Source of the DNA: Hydrocarboniphaga effusa AP103
Lineage (GTDB): Bacteria > Pseudomonadota > Gammaproteobacteria > Nevskiales > Nevskiaceae
DNA length: 64,000 nucleotides
Assembly: GCF_000271305.1 (NCBI RefSeq)
Contig: NZ_AKGD01000002.1
Coordinates: 930,001-994,000, forward strand
Direction: 5' to 3'
The notes beneath the pieces were generated by a model. The model was not told the origin of the DNA, did not search any database, and was given only the letters and a program-made list of their open reading frames with translations. Positions 16,435 through 24,949 of the stretch are shown piece after piece; the stretch's first letter is position 1; the number at the start of each line of letters is the position of its first letter. Position numbers and translations under genes: made by a program.

Positions 16435-17340
16435 TCATTGCGGCTCGTGTTCGATCCACGGCGGCACCGGCGCGCTGAGCCGCTTGCCGTAGGGGTAGCC
16501 GTGAACTTCACCGAACTCGCCTTTGCCGGCGTTCCATTCGTGCACGGATTTGAGGATTTCGGCCTTCTCGCGTGCGACGAAATTCCACCACATCAGAATC
16601 GGTGATTCGAAAGGCTTGCCGCCGATCAGCATGAAGCGCGAGGGTTTCTCGCTGCGCAACGACAGCACATTGCGCCCGCTGCCGAGATAGACCAGCGCAT
16701 TCGGCGCCAGCGTTTCGCCGCCGACTTCGGCCGATCCCGTGAGCATGAAGGCGGCGTACTCGAAATCTTCACGCAGGGGCAGGTCGAGCGCAGCGCCGCC
16801 GGCGGTGACGACATCGAGCCCGAGCGTTGGCCAGAAACTGCGTGCGGGCGATTGCTCGCCGAGCGCGTCGCCTTCGATCACGGTGAAGTGAAAGCCGCCG
16901 CGATCGACGATCGGCAGCTGCGCGTAGTGATCGAACATCGGCTCGACGTGACGCGATTCGTCCGGCAGCGCGATCCAGAACTGCACGCCATGCATGTTCG
17001 GTGAAGCCGGGTCGGGCGATTCCTCCGAATGCGAGATCGCGCGTCCGCTCGTCATCACGTTGAGCTGGCCCGGGCGGATCAGCTGCTCAGTGCCGAGGCT
17101 GTCGCGATGGAAGATTTCGCCTTCGATGAGCCAGGTCACCGTCTGCAAGCCGGTGTGCGGATGCGGGCCGACGTGCAGCGGGCCGCTCTGATCCAGCGTC
17201 GCCGGGCCGATGTGATCGAGGAAGCACCACGGTCCGACCATGCGGCGCAGGCGCGAGGGCAGCGCGCGATGGATCGGCATGCCATCGCCGACGATCTCGG
17301 CGCGCGCTTCGATGAGTTGCAGCTCGGGTCCGCTGGTCAT
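16435..17340 (-). CDS. Pirin family protein
   Basis: 301 residues forming the bicupin pirin fold. The N-terminal cupin carries the Fe-binding HPHTGLQTVTWLIEGEIFHRDSLG (His, His and Glu ligands) and GQLNVMTSGRAISHSE. The C-terminal cupin is degenerate as usual (GGKPFESPILMWWNFV). Bacterial pirins include quercetin dioxygenases and regulators of pyruvate dehydrogenase, so the exact role is open. It sits 28 bases downstream of the OsmC-like gene on the same strand, an association that fits an oxidative-stress unit. Confidence 0.92.
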   Translation of the reverse strand: MTSGPELQLIEARAEIVGDGMPIHRALPSRLRRMVGPWCFLDHIGPATLDQSGPLHVGPHPHTGLQTVTWLIEGEIFHRDSLGTEQLIRPGQLNVMTSGRAISHSEESPDPASPNMHGVQFWIALPDESRHVEPMFDHYAQLPIVDRGGFHFTVIEGDALGEQSPARSFWPTLGLDVVTAGGAALDLPLREDFEYAAFMLTGSAEVGGETLAPNALVYLGSGRNVLSLRSEKPSRFMLIGGKPFESPILMWWNFVAREKAEILKSVHEWNAGKGEFGEVHGYPYGKRLSAPVPPWIEHEPQ

Positions 17341-17368
17341 GACGGTCCTCCTGGCGTGTGGGTTGTTG

Positions 17369-17773
17369 TCAGATCAACGCGGTCGAAATATCGATGCGCG
17401 CGCTCAGAATCTTGTGCACCGGGCAGGCATTGGCCACTTGCAGCAGGCGCTCGCGCTGCTCCGCGTCGAGTTCGCCGAGCAGCGTGATCTTGCGCGAGAT
17501 CAGCGAACTGCCGTCGGCCGGCTTGCCGGCCGGATTCAAGGCCAGCTCCACTTCGACGCCTTGCAGCGGCCACTGCTTGCGATCCGCGTACATGCGCAGC
17601 GTGATCGAGGTGCAGCTGCCGAGTGCGGAGAGCAGCAGATGATCGGGCGTCGGGCCCAGATCGGCGCCGCCGAGGCTGGCCGGCTCGTCGGCGAGCCATT
17701 CGTGCGCGCCGCTGCGATTGGTCGCGGTGTAGGGCTTGCTGCCGATGCGGGTGCTGACTTCCACGGTCGCCAT
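17369..17773 (-). CDS. OsmC family peroxiredoxin-like protein
   Basis: 134 residues with the two redox cysteines of OsmC-type peroxidases in their usual settings: [18 protein letters not shown] (first Cys near 54) and [11 protein letters not shown] (second Cys near 116), and a conserved [14 protein letters not shown] before the first. Such proteins reduce organic hydroperoxides. The protein is of the small YhfA/OsmC-like group. It is just upstream of the pirin gene and probably cotranscribed. Confidence 0.9.
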   Translation of the reverse strand: MATVEVSTRIGSKPYTATNRSGAHEWLADEPASLGGADLGPTPDHLLLSALGSCTSITLRMYADRKQWPLQGVEVELALNPAGKPADGSSLISRKITLLGELDAEQRERLLQVANACPVHKILSARIDISTALI

Positions 17774-17863
17774 GGGTATGTCCTGTTTGGATGTTGAGCG
17801 GAATGGTGCCTCAGAGCGGGGGACGGCTGCATCCCACCATCCGTAAACGATGGCCTTGCCGAG

Positions 17864-18577
17864 TCACCAGCGGGTGCGCTGCGGCAGCAGGGAGCGCAGC
17901 TCATCGGCTGTCAGGTCGCGCCAGCGGCCGACTCTCAACGCACCGAGCCGCAGGTTGATGATGCGCACGCGCTGCAGCCTGCGCACTTCGTAACCGAACA
18001 CCTCGCACATGCGCCGGATCTGCCGGTTGAGACCCTGCGTGAGCACGATGCGGAACGCGCGATCGGGCCGTGCCTCGAAGCGCGTGACCTTGCAGCGCTT
18101 GGTCGTCACGTCGAGTTCGGGCAGGCGCACGCCGCGGCTCATGCCGTCGAGAAACGCATCGGTGATCGGCTTGTCGACCATGACGATGTATTCCTTCTCG
18201 TGCTGGTTCTCGCTGCGCAGGATTTCGTTGACGATGTCGCCGTTGCTCGTCAGCAGGATCAGGCCTTCGGATTCCTTGTCGAGGCGGCCGATCGGAAAGA
18301 TGCGTTCCTTGTGCTTGACGAAGTCGATGATGTTGCCGTCGATGTGGCGCTCGGTGGTGCAGGTGATGCCGACCGGTTTGTTGAGCGCGATGTAGACGTG
18401 CTGTTTGCTGCGCGCGCCGATGGCCTTGCCGTCGACGCGCACCTCGTCGCCTTCGTTGACCTGCGTGCCGAGCTCCGCGCGCTTGCCGTTGACGCTGACG
18501 CGCCCGCGTTCGATCCAGCTGTCGGCCTCGCGACGGGAGCAGATGCCGGTTTCGCTGATGAACTTGTTGAGGCGCAT
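17864..18577 (-). CDS. rluF: 23S rRNA pseudouridine synthase, RluF/RluB family
   Basis: 237 residues from the ATG at 18577 (an in-frame ATG at 18607 would add ten). An S4 RNA-binding domain ([19 protein letters not shown]...GRVSVNG, about 1-60) is followed by the RsuA/RluB/E/F catalytic domain with NKPVGIT, the active-site [20 protein letters not shown] (catalytic Asp in RLD), [10 protein letters not shown], and [22 protein letters not shown]-like features near SENQHEKEY match RluF, which in E. coli modifies U2604 (and U2605) of 23S rRNA and tRNA-Tyr. Subfamily assignment is less sure than the enzyme class. Confidence 0.85.
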   Translation of the reverse strand: MRLNKFISETGICSRREADSWIERGRVSVNGKRAELGTQVNEGDEVRVDGKAIGARSKQHVYIALNKPVGITCTTERHIDGNIIDFVKHKERIFPIGRLDKESEGLILLTSNGDIVNEILRSENQHEKEYIVMVDKPITDAFLDGMSRGVRLPELDVTTKRCKVTRFEARPDRAFRIVLTQGLNRQIRRMCEVFGYEVRRLQRVRIINLRLGALRVGRWRDLTADELRSLLPQRTRW

Positions 18578-18706
18578 GCGCGGAAGGCGTGTTGGAGCAA
18601 TCGCCATATTATGGGAGTCATGCCTTGTTGGCGCGTCTCTGCTCCAGCCGAGCGCTGAGAGAGTTGCCCTCTGTAAGGCCAAGGGTTCGCTTCGCCTTGT
18701 TTTTGT

Positions 18707-18757
18707 CCTCTCTCCCGCTTGCGGGAGAGAGTCCCTGCGAAGCAGGGGAGAGAGGGG
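18707..18757. repeat. CCCTCTCCCG-type palindromic repeat (single unit)
   Basis: Short unit with two hairpins, CTCTCTCCCGCTTGCGGGAG and CCCTGCGAAGCAGGG, followed by GAGAGAGGGG that can also pair with the first CCTCTCTC. Lies between rluF and the hydrolase gene, both on the minus strand. Confidence 0.8.
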
Positions 18758-18810
18758 CCGTTCGATGTACTAACCGCTACTCGTCCACAGTCGCTACTTG
18801 TGCGCAGCCC

Positions 18811-19557
18811 TCACCCCGCCCAGCGTCGCACGGTTTCGATCACCCACTCGCCATCGTCGAGCGGCAGATCGTGCCCTGCGCTCGGATGCACGATGAGCTC
18901 GCGGTTCCATCGCGCCGCGAGCCGCTCGGAACAGCTCGGATGCACGAGCGCATCGCCGGCTCCGCTGAGCAACAGCAGTTTTTCCAGCGGCGCCTGCCCG
19001 GGCGCCCGATAGCGCACGGCGGCCGCCAGCTGGCGCAGCGCGTTGGTTCGACTGACGGGATGCTCCCGGCGCCAAGCGACCCAATCGTCGATCACCGCTT
19101 CGGGGCGCGTGGTGGTGGTCAGCTGCAGGATGCCGCGTTCGATCTCGCGCTCGCTCGGCTTGCCGAGCGCGAGCCTCGCGAAGCCCGCATAGGCGCGCGG
19201 TTGCAGCCGGCGATAGAACGGCGAGAACGGGCGCAGGCTGGTGTTGACGAGCACGGCGCGTTCGATATCGTGCGGATACCGCTGCGCCCAGGCGACCGCG
19301 ACCATCGCCCCCATCGACATCGCGAGCAGGTTCCAGGGCTCGCGCAGGCCGAGCCGATGCAAGGCGTCGCGCGCCGCATCGGCCATGCCTTCGATCGTGC
19401 CGGGACTGGTGTCGGCGTAGCGCTCGCCGTTGCCGGGCAGGTCGATCAGCACCACGCGCAGGCCGAGCGCTTCGGCGAAAGCCTGCGGGAACGCGCCCCA
19501 GTGACGCGCCTCGCGCATGAGCCCGCGCAGCAGCACCCAGGTGCCGGGCTCGCTCAT
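18811..19557 (-). CDS. Alpha/beta hydrolase (BioH-like)
   Basis: 248 residues from the ATG at 19557. The alpha/beta-hydrolase core is visible: LLRGLMREARHWG (oxyanion region, with R-G in place of the usual H-G), LIDLPGNGER, the nucleophile elbow MSMGAMVAV (Ser in S-M-G, around residue 80), and a late GHDLPLDDGEWV supplying the His. The elbow reads A-M-S-M-G-A rather than G-x-S-x-G, a tolerated variant. It overlaps the stop of the upstream M14 peptidase gene by four bases (ATGA), so the two are translationally coupled. Substrate unknown. Confidence 0.8.
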   Translation of the reverse strand: MSEPGTWVLLRGLMREARHWGAFPQAFAEALGLRVVLIDLPGNGERYADTSPGTIEGMADAARDALHRLGLREPWNLLAMSMGAMVAVAWAQRYPHDIERAVLVNTSLRPFSPFYRRLQPRAYAGFARLALGKPSEREIERGILQLTTTTRPEAVIDDWVAWRREHPVSRTNALRQLAAAVRYRAPGQAPLEKLLLLSGAGDALVHPSCSERLAARWNRELIVHPSAGHDLPLDDGEWVIETVRRWAG

Positions 19558-20603
19558 ATGTGGCCTCGTCCCCGATACCAGAGATCGAGCGCGGCGGCAC
19601 GATGCTGCTCGCGCAGCTCCTGGGCCTGCGGCAGCCAGCGTTCGAAGCTGCTCGCGGCGCGCGTGAAGAAATCGAGCAGGCCGATCTGCCGGCGCATCAC
19701 GCGCCGCTGCCGATGCGCGATCAGCGGGTTGAAGATGCCGTAGCGCGAGAACAGCTGGCGCGGGTTCTTCTTGATCCACAGCCACGAACCCATTTCGAGC
19801 GTGAGCGGCAGAAAGCGATGCTGCGTGTCTTCGATCGAGCGCAAGTAGATGTAATCCCAGAGATCGCCGTGCGTCAGATATTGCAGGCTCTGCGGCTCGA
19901 ACACATACGGGTGATGCGCCTGGCTGCGCGCGAAGATGTCCCACAGCGCGTGCACATCGGCCAGGTGCGGAATCGGCTTGAAGGTGTGGGCGTACGGAAA
20001 CCAGATGCGGTCCTGCACGCCGAAGCCCGAGTGGCAATCGATGGCGAGGCTGAACGGGCGTCCGAGCAGCTCCTGCTGCACGAACGCGCACAGCGCGGCA
20101 CTCTCGGGTTCCATCGCCGAGCCCGCGGCCCCGCGATACCAGGGCAGGCCGGCGCTGACGCGCTGGCCTCCGACCATGAACGGCACCGGATCGGTCGCAT
20201 CGACCGGCGCGTTGCGCATCAGATCCACGCCACGCGGATTGGCGCGCGTGCCTAGCGCCAGGCCGCCCGGATTGACCAGCGGCATGAATACCAGGCGCAG
20301 GTTCTGCAATTGCTGCACGAGCAGGGTGTCCCACGACAGCCGCGATACCAGGCTGGCCAGATAGGCGATCACCACTTCGGCGCCGATGCGCTCGAGTCCG
20401 TGCACGCCGCCGAAGAAGCCCACGGCCGGAACCTCCGGCGACGGATTGCCGAGCGTGATCGCGTGCACCGGCAGCTGGCGCTTGCCGGCCTTGACCTCGC
20501 AGAGTACGCGCGCCTCCAGGTGCGGTCGCCCGGCTTCGATCAGCCGCTCGATCTCGTCGAGCTCGGGCGTCGGACGCTGCAACAGCTGAAGGGGAACGGC
20601 CAT
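19554..20603 (-). CDS. M14 family zinc carboxypeptidase / AstE-like amidohydrolase
   Basis: 349 residues. The zinc-binding pattern of M14-type peptidases is present: GGVHGLERIGAEVV (H-x-x-E), NPRGVDLMRN (substrate-binding Arg), and LAIDCHSGFG (third zinc ligand His), with a Glu downstream in LTLEMGSW as general base. Members remove C-terminal residues from peptides or deacylate amino acids; DUF2817-like members are common in this order. No signal peptide is seen, so a cytoplasmic role is likely. Translationally coupled to the hydrolase that follows, suggesting a joint, uncharacterised pathway. Confidence 0.82.
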   Translation of the reverse strand: MAVPLQLLQRPTPELDEIERLIEAGRPHLEARVLCEVKAGKRQLPVHAITLGNPSPEVPAVGFFGGVHGLERIGAEVVIAYLASLVSRLSWDTLLVQQLQNLRLVFMPLVNPGGLALGTRANPRGVDLMRNAPVDATDPVPFMVGGQRVSAGLPWYRGAAGSAMEPESAALCAFVQQELLGRPFSLAIDCHSGFGVQDRIWFPYAHTFKPIPHLADVHALWDIFARSQAHHPYVFEPQSLQYLTHGDLWDYIYLRSIEDTQHRFLPLTLEMGSWLWIKKNPRQLFSRYGIFNPLIAHRQRRVMRRQIGLLDFFTRAASSFERWLPQAQELREQHRAAALDLWYRGRGHI

Positions 20604-20771
20604 CGGGTCGGGAAGGCTCAGGTATCGAAACGGTGCAACGTAAGCGGCGCCTGTTGCAGTGTGTTGACGTGCGCCGTCATGAAGCCGCCATCAGGCTGTC
20701 ATCCCGGGGCACTAGCCTGAGCCCTCGTGATTCGTTCAGCTTCCGCGTCGGGAGCCGGTGAGGAGAACCAC

Positions 20772-20897
20772 ATGAGCCGTCTCGTCCGCAAGATCAGCGT
20801 GTCCCGCCCGGTGACGCTCGGCGCCGTCGTGCTGCTCGGCGTGGTGGAATTCGTCGCCCTGCGCCGTACCCAGCTACTCGGCCAGCAGCAGGCCTGA
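20772..20897 (+). CDS. Small single-pass membrane protein (41 aa)
   Basis: An ATG at 20772 follows the strong Shine-Dalgarno GTGAGGAGAA at a good distance. The 41-residue product starts MSRLVRKISVSRPV, continues with a hydrophobic segment of about 16 residues (TLGAVVLLGVVEFVAL) and ends RRTQLLGQQQA. The layout of a basic N-terminus, one membrane helix and a polar end is typical of small inner-membrane proteins. I recognise no family. It stands between the divergent M14 gene and rlmC, where no other gene is present. Confidence 0.6.
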   Translation: MSRLVRKISVSRPVTLGAVVLLGVVEFVALRRTQLLGQQQA

Positions 20898-20990
20898 GCC
20901 GCATCGCGGACCTTGGTTCGCGGCCCTGACCGGGTCGCTTGAGACCGGGCGCCGATCCGATCAAACGGTCACCGCGCGTAGAATGCGCGC

Positions 20991-22133
20991 GTGCATTGCT
21001 CCCATTTCACCGCCCGCCGCTGCCTCTCCTGCACCGAGCTGGCGACCGCCTATCCCGATCAGCTGAGCGCCAAGCAGCGGCATTGCGCCGGCCTGCTGTC
21101 GGCCTGGCCGCGCATCGATTGGTTGCCGCCTGTCGCGAGCGCCGAGTCCGGCTTTCGCAACAAGGCCAAGATGGTCGTCAGCGGCAGTGCGCGGCGGCCC
21201 GTGCTCGGCATACTCGGAGCCGATGGCAAGGGCGTCGATCTGCGCGATTGCGGCCTCTACTCGGCCTCGCTGCAGGCGAGCTTCGAGGCGATGGCCGATT
21301 TCATTCGCGACGCCGGCCTGACGCCTTACGACGTTGCCCAGCGCCGCGGCGAACTCAAGTTCCTGCTCGTCACCGAATCGCCCGATGGCGAGCTGATGCT
21401 GCGCCTGGTCATGCGGTCCGAGGCGCAGCTGCCGGCCCTGCGCGCCGGCCTGCCGGCGCTGCTGCAGCGGCTGCCGAAGCTCGCGGTGGTGTCGGTGAAC
21501 CTGCAGCCCGAGCACAAGGCCGTGCTCGAAGGCGAGCGCGAGATTCTGCTGAGCGAACATGGCGACCTGCGCATGCCGGTCAACGATCGCGTGCTGCACC
21601 TGCGTCCGCAGAGTTTCTTCCAGACCCATACCGACATCGCCGCTGCGCTGTATCGCCAGGCACGCGATTGGGTCGAGGAGATCCGGCCCACGTCGATCTG
21701 GGATCTGTACTGCGGGGTCGGCGGCTTCGCGCTGCATTGCGCCGGACCGTGGCGCAAGGTCACCGGCATCGAGTTGAGCGCCGAGGCGATCGCGAGCGCG
21801 ATCCGCAGCCGCGATGAGCTCGGGCTCGCGCGCATGGAGTTCATCGTCGGCGATGCGACTGACTACGTGCGCCAGGCGAGCGAGCGGCCGGATCTGGTCA
21901 TCGTCAATCCGCCGCGCCGCGGCATCGGCGAGCCGCTCGCCAGGCTGCTCGACGAATCGCCCGCCGTGGAATCGGTGATCTATTCGAGCTGCAACGCCGA
22001 ATCGCTCGCACGCGACCTGCGCTCGATGCCCGCGTTCGAGCCCGTGCGGGCACGGCTGCTCGACATGTTTCCGCACACCGGGCACTACGAGGTGATCGTG
22101 CTGCTGCGGCGTCGCGAGGTGTCGTCGACTTAG
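20991..22133 (+). CDS. rlmC: 23S rRNA (uracil(747)-C(5))-methyltransferase RlmC
   Basis: 380 residues from a GTG at 20991, chosen because it keeps the Cys cluster at the very N-terminus (C3, C11, C14 plus a later Cys in LRDCGLY) that binds a [4Fe-4S] cluster in RlmC/RlmD enzymes. The methyltransferase domain carries LRPQSFFQTH, DLYCGVGGFALHCA (motif I), VNPPRRG (motif IV) and YSSCNAESLARDL, whose Cys is the catalytic nucleophile. The absence of an N-terminal TRAM domain argues for RlmC over RlmD. It methylates U747 of 23S rRNA using SAM. Its stop overlaps that of the convergent flavoprotein gene. Confidence 0.9.
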   Translation: MHCSHFTARRCLSCTELATAYPDQLSAKQRHCAGLLSAWPRIDWLPPVASAESGFRNKAKMVVSGSARRPVLGILGADGKGVDLRDCGLYSASLQASFEAMADFIRDAGLTPYDVAQRRGELKFLLVTESPDGELMLRLVMRSEAQLPALRAGLPALLQRLPKLAVVSVNLQPEHKAVLEGEREILLSEHGDLRMPVNDRVLHLRPQSFFQTHTDIAAALYRQARDWVEEIRPTSIWDLYCGVGGFALHCAGPWRKVTGIELSAEAIASAIRSRDELGLARMEFIVGDATDYVRQASERPDLVIVNPPRRGIGEPLARLLDESPAVESVIYSSCNAESLARDLRSMPAFEPVRARLLDMFPHTGHYEVIVLLRRREVSST

Positions 22134-23383
22134 GGCTTGTTGTCGAGCAGCCAGCGCGCGGCGGCCAGGCCGGCGCGATGCCCGCTCGCGAAGCAGGCCG
22201 TCAGCAGATAGCCGCCGGTCGGCGCTTCCCAGTCGAGCATTTCGCCTGCGCAGAACAGTCCCGGTTGCGTGCGGCTCATGAGCGCGTCGTCGAGCGCATC
22301 GAGGCGCACGCCGCCGGCGCTGCTGATGGCTTCCTCGATCGGGCGCGTGCGCAGCAGCGTGAGCGGCAGGCGCTTGATCGTCTCGGCGGTGCGCTGCGCA
22401 TCGCCCAGGCCGTCCTTGCCGAGCACTTCGAAGAGCAGGCCGACACGCAGCGCATCGAGGTGCGCGGCCCGGCGCAGGTGTTCGCTCATCGAGCGCTTGC
22501 CGCGCGGGCTCGCGATCGCGCGTTGCAGTTCGGCGGCGCTGCGCTGCGGCGCGAGATCGAGCACGAGCTGCACCGAGCCCTGCGCTTCGAGCAGATCGCG
22601 CAGGCCCGCCGACAGCGCATAGAGCAGCCCGCCTTCGAGCCCCTGCGCGGTGATCATGAGCTCGCCCTGCTGAGACTGCTCGACGCCGCTCGCATCGCGG
22701 TAGCGCGCGGCCACGGGCTTGATCGGCGCGCCTGCGAAGCGCGTCGAGAAGTGCTCGCTCCAGTCCACTTCGAAACCGCAGTTCGCGGGCCGCAGCGCCC
22801 GAATCGGCAGGCCTTGCAGCCAGCCGGTCCAGCGGCCGTTCGAGCCGAGCTCCGGCCAGCTCGCGCCGCCGAGCGCGAGCAGCACCGCGTCCGCTTGCGC
22901 GAGGTGCTCGCCCGCGCTCGTGCGCAGGCTCAGCTCGTAGCCGTCGGCGAGCGCGCGCAAGCCGGTGCAGTCGTGCTCGACGTGAAAGCGCACGCCCTGA
23001 GCGCGCAGCCGGCGCACCCAACCGCGCAGCAGCGGAGCGGCTTTGAAATCGGCCGGAAACACGCGGCCCGAGCTGCCGACGAGGGTCTCGACGCCGAGGC
23101 CGCGAGCCCACTCGCGCAGGGCCTGCGCGTCGAAGCCGTCGAGCCAGCGGCCGACGGTTTCACGCTGCCCGTAATAGCGCGAATCGAACGCGGGCCGCGG
23201 CTCCGAATGCGTGAGGTTGAGCCCGCCCTTGCCGGCGATCAGGAACTTGCGGCCGACCGAGCCCATGCGCTCGTAGAGATCGACCTCGATGCCCTGCGCA
23301 CGCGCGACCTCGGCGGCCATGAGGCCGGCCGGGCCTCCGCCGACGATGGCGAGGCTGGGGGTTTTCGAAGCGGGGACGGGCAT
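22130..23383 (-). CDS. FAD-dependent oxidoreductase, PP_4765/HI0933 (BaiN-like) family
   Basis: 417 residues. The N-terminal dinucleotide-binding motif is GGGPAGLMAAE (about 14-24), followed by the family hallmark GRKFLIAGKGGLNLTH (about 45-60). Later come EAISSAGGVRLDALDDALMS and the C-terminal FAD-binding GLFCAGEMLDWEAPTGGYLL. The pattern matches the PP_4765-type subfamily of HI0933-like flavoproteins, found broadly in proteobacteria, substrate unknown. Convergent with rlmC, overlapping by four bases. Confidence 0.88.
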   Translation of the reverse strand: MPVPASKTPSLAIVGGGPAGLMAAEVARAQGIEVDLYERMGSVGRKFLIAGKGGLNLTHSEPRPAFDSRYYGQRETVGRWLDGFDAQALREWARGLGVETLVGSSGRVFPADFKAAPLLRGWVRRLRAQGVRFHVEHDCTGLRALADGYELSLRTSAGEHLAQADAVLLALGGASWPELGSNGRWTGWLQGLPIRALRPANCGFEVDWSEHFSTRFAGAPIKPVAARYRDASGVEQSQQGELMITAQGLEGGLLYALSAGLRDLLEAQGSVQLVLDLAPQRSAAELQRAIASPRGKRSMSEHLRRAAHLDALRVGLLFEVLGKDGLGDAQRTAETIKRLPLTLLRTRPIEEAISSAGGVRLDALDDALMSRTQPGLFCAGEMLDWEAPTGGYLLTACFASGHRAGLAAARWLLDNKP

Positions 23384-23489
23384 GGCAGCCGATTATCGCC
23401 GATCGCCGCCGGGCGCTGGCTTCGCGCTCCGCGTGAATTCATCGGATGGCGCTAGGCTGCGCCGCACGACCCGCGCTTCGAGAGCCGCC

Positions 23490-24518
23490 ATGATCCGCAC
23501 GATGACCGCGACGCTGCTGACCTGCCTGGCGCTGCCTGCATTCGCGACGCCGCCGCCCGACAATCCGCCGGCCATGCGCGCCGAGGCCCAGCCGAGCCCG
23601 GCGCTCGGCATGGAAGGCTTCGCGTATCCGTTCCTGGTTCGCGGCTTCGCGTTCGAAACCCAGCGCCAGGGCCTGCAAATGGCGTACATGGACGTGGCAC
23701 CGACCGGCAAGCCCAACGGTCGCACGGTCGTGCTGCTGCACGGCAAGAACTTCTGCGCCGCGACCTGGGAGGCGCAGATGCGCTCGCTGCTGGCGGCGGG
23801 CTACCGCGTGGTGGCGCCCGACCAGATCGGCTTCTGCAAATCGAGCAAGCCGGCGAGCTATCAGTACAGCCTCGCGCAGCTCGCGGCGAATACGCATGCG
23901 CTGACGCAGAAGCTCGGCCTGCAGCGCATCACGCTGATCGGCCATTCGATGGGCGGCATGCTCGCGATGCGCTATGCGCTGATGTATCCGCAGCAGCTCG
24001 AAAAGCTTGTGCTCGTGAACCCGATCGGGCTCGAAGACTGGCTGGCCGAAGGCGTGCCGTACCTGGGCATCGACGCGTACTACGAGAAAGAGCTCAAGAC
24101 CAGCGCCGAGAGCATCAAGCAGTATCAGCTGAAGACCTACTACGACGGCAAATGGAAGCCCGAGTACGACCGCTGGGTGCGGATGCTCGCGGATCAGTAC
24201 GACGGCGTGGACGGCAAGCTCACGGCCTGGAACCAGGCGCTGACCACCGACATGCTGCTCACGCAGCCCGTGATCCGCGAGATCGATCGCATTCGCGTGC
24301 CGACGCTGCTGATGATCGGCCAGCGCGACAACACCGCCATCGGCAAGGACGCGGCGCCGGCGTCGGTGGCGAAGCGGCTCGGCCAATACCCGAAGCTCGG
24401 ACGCGAGGCCGCGCAGCGCATCGCGGGCTCGGAGCTCGTGAGCTTCGACGATCTCGGCCACTCGCCGCAGGTGCAGGATGCGGCGCGCTTCGATGCGGAG
24501 CTGCTCAAGCGACTGTGA
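23490..24518 (+). CDS. Exported alpha/beta hydrolase
   Basis: 342 residues from the ATG at 23490. A signal peptide is apparent (MIRTMTATLLTCLALPAFA, cleavage before TPPPD). The hydrolase core shows VVLLHGKNFCAATWE (oxyanion hole), VVAPDQIGFCKSSKP, the nucleophile elbow IGHSMGGMLA (Ser in G-H-S-M-G), the acid in MIGQRDNTA and the His in DDLGHSPQV. It is therefore a probably active periplasmic esterase- or haloperoxidase-type hydrolase. The in-frame sequence upstream of 23490 is not signal-like. Divergent from the flavoprotein gene. Confidence 0.86.
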   Translation: MIRTMTATLLTCLALPAFATPPPDNPPAMRAEAQPSPALGMEGFAYPFLVRGFAFETQRQGLQMAYMDVAPTGKPNGRTVVLLHGKNFCAATWEAQMRSLLAAGYRVVAPDQIGFCKSSKPASYQYSLAQLAANTHALTQKLGLQRITLIGHSMGGMLAMRYALMYPQQLEKLVLVNPIGLEDWLAEGVPYLGIDAYYEKELKTSAESIKQYQLKTYYDGKWKPEYDRWVRMLADQYDGVDGKLTAWNQALTTDMLLTQPVIREIDRIRVPTLLMIGQRDNTAIGKDAAPASVAKRLGQYPKLGREAAQRIAGSELVSFDDLGHSPQVQDAARFDAELLKRL

Positions 24519-24540
24519 GGCGGGCTCGCAGTGCCGCGAC

Positions 24541-24915
24541 TCAGCTCAGATCGCCGTCGACGTAGAACCAACGCGCGTCCTCGCGCACGAAACGGCTGAC
24601 TTCGTGCAGCCGCTGCGCGCTGCCGCCGCCGAGCTTGAACTTGGCGACGAACTCGACGATGGCCGTATCGCCGTGGCTCTCGTGGCGCAGAACCTTGAGT
24701 GCCAGCCATTTCGGCGGCGGCGTTTCGGCCGCCAGGTCGAGACTCGCCGGCCGCGTGCTCGCATGCCAGCTCGCGAGCAGATAAGGCTCGAGCCTGAGCA
24801 CGTAGGCGCTGTAGCGCGAGCGCATGAGCGCTTCGGCCGTCGGCGCCGCGGCGCCCTGATGAAAAGGCTCGCAGCAGCGCGCGTAGAGGCGCTGCTCGTC
24901 GCAGGGGCATTTCAT
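24541..24915 (-). CDS. YchJ family protein (SEC-C motif, UPF0225)
   Basis: 124 residues with an N-terminal zinc-binding MKCPCDEQRLYARCCEPFH (C-P-C...C-C) of the SEC-C type and the YchJ core ALMRSRYSAYVLRLEPYLLASWH followed by a strand-rich NTF2-like domain (VEFVAKFKLGG, FVREDARWFYVDGD). Function unknown; the NTF2-like fold suggests a binding protein. It lies 34 bases downstream of the acyl-CoA dehydrogenase on the same strand. Confidence 0.9.
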   Translation of the reverse strand: MKCPCDEQRLYARCCEPFHQGAAAPTAEALMRSRYSAYVLRLEPYLLASWHASTRPASLDLAAETPPPKWLALKVLRHESHGDTAIVEFVAKFKLGGGSAQRLHEVSRFVREDARWFYVDGDLS

Positions 24916-24949
24916 CCCGCGACGCTCGCGCCCGATACCAGGCGGAGCA

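Noticed and set aside
18794..20334. Long minus-strand frame spanning the hydrolase and part of the M14 peptidase genes
   Set aside because: Two separate families are recognised in order (M14 peptidase then hydrolase) with an ATGA overlap; the longer frame upstream of 19557 is the peptidase gene read in the wrong frame.
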